A stretch of DNA of 64,000 nt from Psilocybe azurescens. Lineage: Eukaryota; Basidiomycota; Agaricomycetes; Agaricales; Agrocybaceae. The stretch covers positions 62,001 through 126,000 of the forward strand of contig JAJIRX010000811.1 in the NCBI GenBank assembly GCA_023853785.1, in the 5' to 3' direction. This document shows, one piece after another, positions 21,433-36,100 of this stretch. The stretch's first letter is position 1, and every line of letters begins with the position of its first letter. The notes under the pieces are model-generated. The model saw only the letters and a program-made list of their open reading frames with translations, was not told the DNA's origin and searched no databases. A program made the position numbers and the translations under genes.

Positions 21433-21603
21433 CAGTTCACTACTACGTGTATCTGAGGTATGAGAATCCTTCGAAATTCGTTATGTTACATAAAACTCAT
21501 GTTATATATTCCCTAGTTAGCACTAACGTGCGTACTAGGTATGATGAATAAATTAGTTCACTACTACTACGTGTATCTGAGTTAGCACTAACGTGCGTAC
21601 TAC
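21433..21603. repeat. Interleaved direct repeats (two families)
   Basis: AGTTCACTACTACGTGTATC occurs at about 21434 and, with one extra ACT triplet, at about 21556. GTTAGCACTAACGTGCGTAC occurs at 21517 and again at about 21583. The two repeat types alternate, so the order is X..Y..XY. GTTAGCACTAAC is also nearly palindromic. Confidence 0.6.
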
Positions 21604-22526
21604 ATTTTAACATCTTTCGACTGTCGGAGGACATCAGAAAAAGGCCATGAATGCATATTGATCTATGTTTTAAAAAAATACAGCAGGAGGTGAATATGTG
21701 CTCATACATAGGTAAACGAATTGAATGGATGAACACATGCCTCTTAGAATCAGTAAGATCCACCACGTCATCTGCTGCAACAGAAACTAAATATAGCTCT
21801 TCACGCGCACGGAAGCGTAATGCCACGACTACAACTACAGGGGTAGAGGTGCGGGTGCGGGACGCTACACGGCAATGAATGAGAAATCGTCAATCCACTC
21901 AACAGCACAACTCGGCCGCACCAGAGATACTATAATGCACATGTAGAGTAGAAAAGAAAGGGTCCATGTCTGCCATATTTATAAAATAAAATACCTGGCG
22001 ATCATCCAATCCAAATTCATTCTACATGCATGCAAGGGTACAACGTAAACATAAAAACCCTCCACAACCAACCAACTATTTTCTCCTATGCTGTGCTATT
22101 GCTATGTATGATCATGAGCTGCAGTACAAGCCGAATCGAGCATAACGAAAAAACAAACAAGCACAAGTGTTCATTCAAAGCCGAAAAGAAAACTACGTAT
22201 CGCATCGTTTAGCACCAGAAAGCGAACATCATATGGAAGGCGGGGGGAGGCGGGGGAGGCGGGGAAGATGTAAAAGGAGAAAGAAAAAAAGGTTGTAAAG
22301 AAAGCCGGGCGGGAGGATGAATTATTAATGGCATAGATACAACAACATAGCAAAGAAAGGAGAAGAAAGTCAGAACTGGAGAAGGAAGAAGGCAGGGCAG
22401 GGCAGGTAGGTATTTGAATCAACCCCGAGGGGTAATCAAGAGAGAGCAGGGTGCATAAAGAGTTCCACACAACACACAAATTCGAATCGATATGATATGT
22501 AAAGAGCACGCAAAGAGCTTAATTTT
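21604..22526. other. Intergenic, no gene seen
   Basis: No supported gene. A G-rich tract (GGCGGGGGGAGGCGGGGGAG region, about 22238-22263) lies in the presumed 3' UTR of the SNARE gene. Confidence 0.5.
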
Positions 22527-23391
22527 TTAATTCTTCGTCGCCCTGACAATCGACACGATGATGATCACCAGAATAACGACGATAGCTACGCCGATGATGA
22601 TGCGCATCTATCAAAGTGAAAGAGTAAGAAAGCATGCATGTCGTCAGTTACACGCTTGGGGACGAGCTGATGCAACGCACCTTCATGTCTTTCCACCTAT
22701 CAACAACGCAAACACATTCCAGAAACACAATTGAGCGCCAACGCCTCCATTAAACAAGAAGCAGGGAATAGCTTACCACATATTCTACGAAAAGACAACC
22801 ATAAGTACCAATGCCCATAAAGATCGGACAATATCACATACCTTGCGCACGCGATTCGCACCACGTCGGAAACCTTGTGCCGAAACAGCCAGGTTATCTA
22901 AGAAAAAGCAACGGTTCAACACCACCGTCCATACGTCACACACACACAACGACCACACCCCGTGCACACCACGACTACCACTGCACGAGTGTACTACCAA
23001 CACCAGTCCATCACTATCCAACGGCTCAGCTGCACCAACAGCATGCACGCCCGCGGCCATAGCGATGGTGACAAACACGACCACGACCACCAACAAGGGC
23101 AACAACGAACAACCAACTCACCCGTCTTATCCTGCAGCGAATCCAGCCTCTCCCCTCGCTCCGCCACCTTGGTGATATTCTCCCTCATAATTCCGACCGT
23201 ATCGTCGATCTGCGCCTGGATCGCAGCCGTCTTTGCGTTTCCTTGACTCGGGCCTGCAGCGGGGCCGCCTGCGGAGCCACCTGCTCCGCCGCGGGGGACA
23301 TATGGGTCGTAAGGTTCAGACCTGCGACACAGAGAGTAAAGTTTCAGCTTCCAGACGACTTCCCAGCCAAGCAGAGAACGGTGACCGACAT
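22527..23391 (-). CDS. SNC1: R-SNARE, synaptobrevin/Snc1-like
   Basis: Exocytic vesicle v-SNARE. The protein begins [12 protein letters not shown], then the SNARE motif ([35 protein letters not shown] with the central Arg) and [18 protein letters not shown], and ends in one membrane anchor ([17 protein letters not shown]) with a five-residue lumenal tail, giving about 115 residues. Two micro-exons make the membrane-proximal WW motif: 8 bases at 22777-22784 and 16 bases at 22681-22696; the last exon is 22527-22607. The start codon appears to be split: AT closes exon 1 (23390-23391) and G opens exon 2 at 23321, across intron 23322-23389. The frame is intact. Confidence 0.88.
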
Positions 23392-23810
23392 TACTCGTAG
23401 AGGGGGGGTCGTATGGGATCCTATTCACAAACACAACAACAACAGTAGCAGCGGGAGCGGCACAGATAAGAGCAAGAACAACAAGAGCAGCAATAACAGT
23501 CAGCAGCAGATCCCAAATCCCACAGCAAAGGAGGAGCTCACTGTATCAAACAAATAAAAGGGGTGAGGAAGGGTCCCAGGGGAAGGAGTCGTGTAGTAGT
23601 CGTTGGCAAGCCGGGAGTGACGGCTACGACACTCACTCAGTGCCCTTCGTAACTTTCCCCACGGTGTGACACGGAGTGCATCGCCTGCTGTGACCACCAC
23701 TACGCATTGGTAAGCGTATCTCCTTTGTCTCGCCCGTCTCGGAAATCATGATCATTACTGACTGACCCCTGCGCGCATAGCATTCGGATTCGGGTGCTGA
23801 CTCTCTCGTA
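23392..23810. promoter_or_regulatory. Upstream region of the SNARE gene
   Basis: Contains the 5' UTR and promoter of the R-SNARE gene. Purine-rich low-complexity CAACAACAACAG/AGCAGC-type repeats lie near 23430-23510. No gene seen. Confidence 0.4.
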
Positions 23811-24134
23811 GTACGTATGTACATTCTATCCCATCAAGTTTAACAGTGGTAGAGTTTGAATCGGCAGGGTATACAAATAAAATAACGAAAATATGTAATA
23901 AAACAAATCAAAAAGGGGAGTGAGATATGCAGGCCAGAAACAGGTAGCAAATAGTAATAGGAACCAGACATGTAAATACCTAAGTAGAATGAAATCGTTA
24001 ACAAGTCAAAATCAAAATCAAAAAGTGTAAAGAAAGAAAAAGATAAATGGATAGATGAAAAACAACATGAACGGAGTGAATAAATCAAGGAAGAAAAAAA
24101 GGGCCGGAGGACACATAAAGTGTGTAGCATCCCG
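23811..24134. repeat. Direct repeat, left copy (~324 bp)
   Basis: From GTACGTATGTACATTC to GTAGCATCCC this matches 27062-27395 at well over 90 percent with a few small indels. The right copy lies exactly where the 3' UTR of the minus-strand kinase gene should be, so the left copy is probably the duplicate. It ends four bases before the left inverted repeat of the island at 24138. Confidence 0.9.
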
Positions 24135-24137
24135 TAA

Positions 24138-27064
24138 TACACCGCCATTTTGGCTAAACATGTCTGCCCTTTGAAGTTCACACGAAGTTGAGGTATTTTT
24201 GGAAAATCGAGTCAGCACGTCACGCCTCTTGTATCATAGACACATTCAACTTGACGAATATTTTCAAGTTCAAGGGCAAAAAATTCAGATGCCGGTCAGC
24301 CTTCTAAGAGCAACAAGGGCTCAGATGCTGGCCACCCTCTCAAGATCAATAAAGCTTCAGATGCCAGTCTGCCTGCCTGTGCTACAGAACGACCAGAACC
24401 CACTACAAGAGATAAAATCCGTGCCTTCAACTCCATTGTGTCGATTCTAGCACAGATCCAACAGAGACCACCCTTCAGAGATGATGAAATGCCTAACAAA
24501 AACCCTCCAAATAGAGGTGAACGGATCTGACACTTGTTGTCAAATGCCTTTGCCCACTTGGCGGCGGTAGCCAACGATGATGTAGTTGCTGCTACGTTGT
24601 ACACCCCGGAGAAGCTCACCGGTATGGTCTGAACTCAGTTCCCCGATGACCAGGATGAGGCTGCCCAGGACATACAGAAAGAGCCCGAGTTTGAAAGGCC
24701 CCTGCACTGTCAAAGCAAGGGAACCTACAGACTATCCAACAACGGGTGATTCATCAAAGCAGAATCTGCTTCTGTACCTGGAGGATTTCTTCAAGAAGCG
24801 GTGAGTGCAGAGCATCAAGCTTGTCACAATATATGATCAGACTCACAAGTGGATAACAGGAATGCGCCAGACGAGGTCTCCCACCTTTGGGTTCTGGCCA
24901 AGATGCTCACCACGTTAAGAGACGAACCTCTTCAACTGCTCCTCTTTATGACATACGTGATTGCAGCATCTCACCCTAAGATTACTGAGCGATTCGGAAC
25001 CCCCAGTTCGAAGGAATATTGGCAATGTTTTGAATCGGTGAAGCTGGAGGACATTCATTTCCGTGACGATGTCGTTAAGAGAGACAGGGCCCCACCTGAG
25101 CTTGAAAATGGCCGCGATTTCTTGATCACTCTGGGGGAGGGCACGATTGCTCCTGATTATGAAGAACAATTTTCCAACATTGTGAACATGCTCAAGGAGC
25201 TGCCCAAGGACGAGACATACGACGACGCGACAGTCCACTACTACACGACCGTCTTTGAACTCTTTAACACCGCGACGTGCAAGGAGTACCATTCCTTGTT
25301 TGATGCGTGAATACATGCGTCTCGTGGGCGAGATAGCCACCGTGGGCAAGGAAGGGGAGCCACTCGACGACCTCGTTATCCATATTGGACATGCGCTCCT
25401 GACAATGGTGAAAGGCAGAGCCTTCAACCTGTACCTATCAGCCATCGCGTCCGAGCTTTCGAAGTGCCTCTCTGAAAGCAAACCAATTGAAACTGAAAAG
25501 ACCAACGTCAAAGAGAGCCATGACGAAACGAGTGTCCTCACGGCCCTCTGGAATCCTGTCGGGCACGACACTGCGTCGCAGGCCTCGTGGAAACCATTTA
25601 GATCCTGGGTAATGCTGATGCTAGTTCAACTCGATGCAGCTGATGCTCTATGTACTTTCATCAAGCATGCGCCAATCAGCAACGCGGAAATTGATGTCAA
25701 GGTCGTGTATTCACCGCCCGTATCCAGCACGACAATCTCCTTCGAGGACCTTTTGACCCAACCAAAGTACATCCCTGAGGCACCGGCGGCTGAGCTAATA
25801 ACCAATGCAAAACTTCTCGACTTCATCAAGACGGCTAACACGCTTAAAAGCCAAGCAGAACAGGCTAGTCTTTTCACGAACAATTGGACGGAAAAGCCTG
25901 CTATTCGTGAGGCGCGCGCATTCATACAACAGGTCTTGGACGAAACCAAGAAAGAGCATTTAGCGGACAGGAAGCAGAGGAATGACAGGGGCGACCCGAA
26001 CGCGATGATTTCTAAGCTCTCTGACGAAATCGACTGCCTATTATCCGGGACAGCGCAGGCGGCCAGTGCCGATATTTCCATAAAATTTGCTGCTTTGAGC
26101 TCCGAGTTAAAGGAAAGACAGGCCAAGTACAACTTACCGTTCATCGAGAAAGGTACTTTCAAGGGCGCGCTACATTGCGAGGCCGGTCTGGTCAGCATTC
26201 TCGACAAAACTACCAGGGAACACATTCGAGCTCGGATAAACACATTGGAACGGCCAAATGTGAAAGAAGAAGAAAAATAAGCACGCCCAACACCCTTTAT
26301 TGCAGCTATTGGAAGACAGTGAGGTTGGTTTTTTCTCTGTTCAACTTACTCCTACCGTTAATCCCTGCTCAATTCACGATAATAGGATTTCACGCGAGTC
26401 ATCGGGGTGACAAAACGTTGCTGCCCGGTTTGCCGCCGTTTTCTTGCTTGTTTGTCATTGAATGGAGACATCGTCACCGCCAAATTCGTCACGTCGGGTT
26501 TTCACAATACCATCACGAGCTGCACCTTGCCAGAATGGACCCCAGACATGTGGGTGGATGGCATGAACTTCACTTTTGGACAGATTCTGAGAAACGAGCT
26601 TGTGGAGCTCGTGTATGAGGTTCGTCTTCGGTCATACAGAAGTCGTCGTCAATCGTCGGGTTCAGGAGTTTCGGTTGAAAACCGCGACACTGCAGTTGGC
26701 AAAATTCCCAGACTAAATTCTTGAGGGCCATTGCGTTTTGAATCCTTCCTTCGTACGTTATTGATAGCAGGGGTGTTTGAGATCGTGGTGCCGAATGATT
26801 CAATCGCATACTTCGAGTCTATATAATTCCCCTGGTAATTTGTATGTGTCGCTCACTACAGTATATACTTTGAGAATATTAGATAACCTCCAGGATGGAT
26901 TTTCTACTACGTGAATGTTACAGTCCAACATGTCCCTAGCGGCTGAGCTGGGATTAAGATTTTCAGCTGTGATGGAGCTGGTTTGAATCGCGTGGATTGA
27001 AATATGCTCCTTAGTATTGAAAATACAAAATGTGACTACTAGGCTTCCCACAAATGGCGGTGTA
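24138..27064. mobile_element. Candidate 2.9-kb TIR element carrying a dead deaminase gene
   Basis: TACACCGCCATTT at 24138-24150 is the exact reverse complement of 27052-27064. These 13-bp inverted ends start with TA, so a TA target duplication (as in Tc1/mariner-type elements) is possible. The inverted ends lie at the inner edges of two ~330-bp direct repeats (23811-24134 and 27062-27395). Inside I find only the deaminase pseudogene and no transposase, so any movement would have needed help in trans. That this is a transposable unit is inference from the paired ends. Confidence 0.55.
24285..26724 (+). pseudogene. Fungal deaminase-fold protein (OTT_1508-like family), decayed
   Basis: The end of the gene carries the zinc-site motifs of the deaminase fold: an HCE box (GALHCEAGLVSIL at about 26171-26209) and, after an intron at about 26324-26394, a CCPVC box (VTKRCCPVCRRF), followed by FHNTITSCTLPEW. 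The rest is mostly helical, with SHLWVLAKML and REYMRLVGEIATVGKE. The N-terminus starts with three 12-residue units beginning SDA. The frame has TGA stops at 24528-24530 and 24630-24632, a break near 25305-25315 (stop TGA 25308-region) and another at 26278-26280 before the CCPVC exon. This family is expanded in Agaricomycetes; its substrate here is unknown. Family assignment is from motif spacing and from memory of the family. Confidence 0.6.
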
Positions 27065-27395
27065 CGTGCGTACATTCTATTCCATCAAGTTTTAAAGTGA
27101 TAGAGTTTGAATCGACAGGGTATACAAATGAAATAACGAAAATATGTAATAAAACAAATCAAAAAGGGGAGTGAGATATACAGGCCCAGAAACAGGTAGC
27201 AAATAGTAATAGGAACCAGACATGTAAGTACATAAGTAGAATGAAATCGTTAACAAATCAAAATCAAAATCAAAAAGTGTAAAGAAAGAAAAAGATAAAT
27301 GGATAGATGAAAAACAACATGAACGAAGTGAATAAATCAAGGAAGAAAAAAAAAGGATCGGAGGACACATAAAGTGTAACATATAGTAGCGTCCC
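27062..27395. repeat. Direct repeat, right copy (~334 bp)
   Basis: Right partner of 23811-24134. It lies 54 bases downstream of the kinase stop codon (27449, minus strand), so it is likely part of that gene's 3' UTR. It differs from the left copy by an extra AACATATA-like stretch near 27377 and scattered substitutions, mostly transitions. Confidence 0.9.
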
Positions 27396-27448
27396 AGGAA
27401 ATGGTGTTAATAAATACTTCAACTCTCGAGCTCTCTCGAGCCACCGAC

Positions 27449-32062
<4,614 letters not shown>

Positions 32063-33135
32063 AGCAGCATGTACAAGAAATTAGAATATAGAGAAAGGAG
32101 AGGAAGAGGTTCAGAGACCAAAGTATTGTGTAGTATAAGCAAGTAGTAGTCGTATTCAATCAACCTGATAACATATGTCACTTGTCTAACACAAATACCA
32201 CACGTGATCCCTTTTCACTCACGTCGTCGTTCTTACCGCAACCGTCGGTCCGTCAACGACTCAACCAGCAACCGTATGTAATGAATTTTCGACATTCTCC
32301 ACAACCCCATCCAGCATTGGCCACTCACCCATTAGTGCCTACCATTGCCCATACTTCCTATGATAGAGCGCCAAAAGATGTCCACGTAGCGCGACTAAGC
32401 CTCGGCAAAAGGAAGCCGTAGTCAGTGGAGGATCACTGCGCATAGAGGCCTGAATGGAGCAGCCCTAGATGCCGCTGATTCCCATACTATACGTATAGCC
32501 CCAGTCTCATTGAGTGATTTGGCCATGAGCACCCAGCTGTCTTGTTTCAAGCACCACTTTAGCTCATCTCGAAAAACAAGTTGATCAGCGCTGTCATGTC
32601 AGAGTTAGATCTTAGAGACATCAGACAACCCCTGGTTGATTTGAAGCTCGATAGATAAAGGCGCTGTTGCTGCCATCTCCTTAGCGGCCTTTTGTGGCGT
32701 CCAGGTACTCTGCATCTGAGACAGTATCTCTATTTAGATCTGCATGCATCAATTTCAACAATACTTTGCTACAATCTGTAACCAATATGCGAGCTGTTCC
32801 CGCATTTCATACCAGTATAATGCAGACTTGTGACTAAGACGATAGACGTTGAATGCAATAGCATCGCAAATACTCGCTACAAATATCAACGACACCTGCA
32901 TACGCCCTCATACTTCTTACACCTTTTCAAAACAGCCTGGTGTTTTGTAGCTATAATAGCAACGGTACGGACACCCTCCAATTCGTCCATCAAGATCTGC
33001 GTTCGCCACAAAGTTTGTTGCTCCTTGCCATCGTTTCATGACCTCGTTTTGAACATAAATTAATACACTACAATAACATGGTATCCTATTCATAAGTACA
33101 ACAAACATATAAATCTACAAAACTTGGAGCTCCTG
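32063..33135. other. Intergenic, no gene seen
   Basis: Kinase promoter and 3' flank of POL2. An ORF at 32182-32421 lacks an ATG and family features. AT-rich, with no repeat recognised. Confidence 0.5.
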
Positions 33136-36100
33136 CTACCAATTAGCAAGCAACACCTGTCCGCATTCCTGCAAAAGAATAAAATATATAGTCAGCAAAA
33201 GATGTCAGCCACCAGCCCAATAAACCAGTCAGCCTCACCTTCAGTCTAGGCAGATTATACTCCCTCGCGACATTCACAATCGTCCTCAACTTCCTCCTCG
33301 CATCCGCCTTATTCATCGTAAACTGATAAGCACCCGAGCACTTGCAGTACCGCGACACATTCTCCGACTGTATCTGCTGGCACTTCGCACACCTCAGATC
33401 CTGCTGCGCAAACGCCCGTTCCAAGCCCCTCGCCATCTCAATCAGCGCAAACTCAATCGCCGTCCGGTCATACTCCCCGTCGCACTGGTTGCACAACCAC
33501 TTCGGGTTCACCTCCACGTTGTCGGGGAGCAGCTCCGGATCGCGGCAGAAGTCAAAGTCGCGCAGGAAGTCGCAGTGCCGGCAGGGCACGTTCGCCAGCT
33601 TGAGCGGCTCGCAGGGGTTGCGGAACGTCGCCTCGCCCGCAAACTCGCGCACGCCCAGCAGCTCCAGCAGGCTCCGCTTCAGCAGCCCAATCTCCACCTG
33701 GTACTCCCGCGCGAGCCCGAACACGGCGCACGCGGATTTCACGAACTCGAGCGGCGGGTTGTTGAAGTTCAGATACGAGCCGGGCAGCGTCGGGAATTTG
33801 AACGATTCACGGTCGCCATCCGGGTCCATGGCCGCACTATACCGGTCGCGGATGCTCTCCACCGCCTTCAGCATCTTCCTCGTCAGCCGCTTCGAGATGA
33901 ACTCTAGCGTCGCTTCCATCTCATTCGCCTTGGCCGTATCGCGCTGGGTGCTGTCCGGCTCCCCATTCTGCAATGCCCGCAACGGCTTCCTAGCGACCTT
34001 GTTCAACTTCTGCCTGATCTGGAAGAGCTCCATAATATAAAACTGGATAATGGTGCTGAAGTCATCCTGAATCGCAGGCGGCAAAAACAGCTGGATGTTC
34101 CACCTCAGCTCCATGCACAGCTCTTCCGGAGGCTCGATCGCCAGGGGGTCCTCGCAAGCGATGCCGCCCATATTCGCCGAGTCCATGAACACCAAAAAGT
34201 CGTAAAAGCGCTCCGTGTGCAGATAAATGTGCTGGAACAACTCATGGCTCGTAACCGCCGTGGTGATGTAAGTCGCATAGGCGTGGGCCGTCCCAGGAGG
34301 CTTCGACGTCGACAGCAGGATCGTGCCGAAATCCGCATGCACAACATGCGACCCCAATCTCTTGAACTCAGCCAGGAGCTGAATGAACGTCTTCCGCATG
34401 AGCCCATGGACGAACCGATGGATACTAGGATCATACAGCTGCGACGCCGACGAGCTGATCCACCTCCAAAAGTGGTCAATAGTGAGCGTCGCAGGACTAT
34501 CCGTATTATCCTGGATCTTATCCAACAGCCACGTCTTGACCATCGCCTTCAGAATCGCAAACGTCTGCGCCGACAGCTGCGACTCGCCGAGCGTCAAATC
34601 CCTCTGCGTCTCCCCATTCGAATACTCATTGATCATATGCGACGTCGAATCGAACGCAGTCGCTCCTCCGCTCCCCTCAAGCTCGTTGACCAACACCGAC
34701 TGCAGCACAGAGTTGACCGCGAGATTGCGCACGGTGATCTCCAAGCACACGTTCGAATACACCCCGGACGACTGGAAATCGGTCTTGGGCAGCGACTCGG
34801 TCTGCCTCCTGTCGTTCTCGATTCCACCTAAATCCGGCCAGTCCCCAGGCGACCACCAAAGGACCATATCCTGCTGCACAAGCCGCCTCGCAAAGCTGAT
34901 ATCCGCCAATATAAGAGGTTGATCACCCTCAATATGCCCAATGGGAACATCGTAATAGTCTGCCAGCGAGACCATCCTGTCGATGAAAATACCAAGGGAC
35001 AGATAACGACTGAGCATCTTCTGGCCAACATGGGACTGCCACGGGAAAACGTCCAGAGAGTGCGGCCCTCTAGCTTGCGACATGCAAAAAATCGGGAATT
35101 TCGCCAATTTCGGCATCGTCCTCTCAAAGTACGACACATCCTTGCTAGAAGAAAGGACGATCGAAAACGACTTGTCCTCCAACAGCCCGAGTTCTCGAGA
35201 GATGGCCTTGAGGGCGGTAGTGTCGGATGAATGGTACGTGTGGGAGAAATCCACAGAGGCAGGGTAGGCAACCGAGTTGCTCGCACCATACCCCTGTATC
35301 TTCTTCTGCAAGAGCGTCGCATACTGCTCTGACAGACGAGACACGGCCTGGCGCCGATTGGCCGGATCGACGAGGAAAACTTTCGCGATTCCATTGGGCA
35401 AGAATAGGGCAAACAGATGCAAAACCCCATTGGACGAACAAGCATGGTACAAGAACAGGTATTTGCCAGCTTTTCCGCCCTTGAGGTAGCGATCGCGAGA
35501 AGAGACTGTGGTACATCGATCCAGTTGATTAAGATCAAAGCCAACTTGCTGGCCCCTGGTCAAGGTCAACGTTTGGTCGTCGAGTGTACATGTCTTGCCG
35601 AGCCTAAGCAAGCCACGAAGAACCAGAGGAACCTAAAAAGTGACAAGTTCAGAAACCAAAGCAAAGCTAAACCAAAAATTGCACACTAACCTGCAGCTCA
35701 TACACACCATCCACATTCGGATCGTTGGTGATATCAATAAAATGCTCCTGGATCTCCTGATAAACCTCCTCCCGGACCACAATCTTATACAAATTCGTGC
35801 AAGGGCTATCCCTGGGCAAGTTCTTCGTAACCTTCGTACACGAATAGAACTCCGTCCGGAAAAGGCCTTCAATCGGTTTCTTGAGATGAATATAAAACTC
35901 GCGCGATATCCGCAGAGGAACCGATATCAGCTCCGAGTCGACAGAGAGCCACAGGATAAACCGCCCAGGAATTTTGCTTTCCCGTATCTGAACGATATCC
36001 CAACGATGGTTCGTCTGGGCACGCGTCGACTTGAACATGGACGGCACAACCGCCGAGCCCGACGACCCGCCCCAGCGTGCCTGTTGTTTCCTCTTCCACC

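Noticed and set aside
23811..27395. Reading the two ~330-bp repeats as LTRs of a retrotransposon
   Set aside because: They lack TG..CA ends, the interior has no gag or pol, primer-binding site or polypurine tract, and one copy coincides with a gene 3' UTR.
32182..32421. 79-codon ORF upstream of the kinase gene
   Set aside because: It begins with TTG, has no in-frame ATG at its head, shows a likely intron signal inside, and matches no family.
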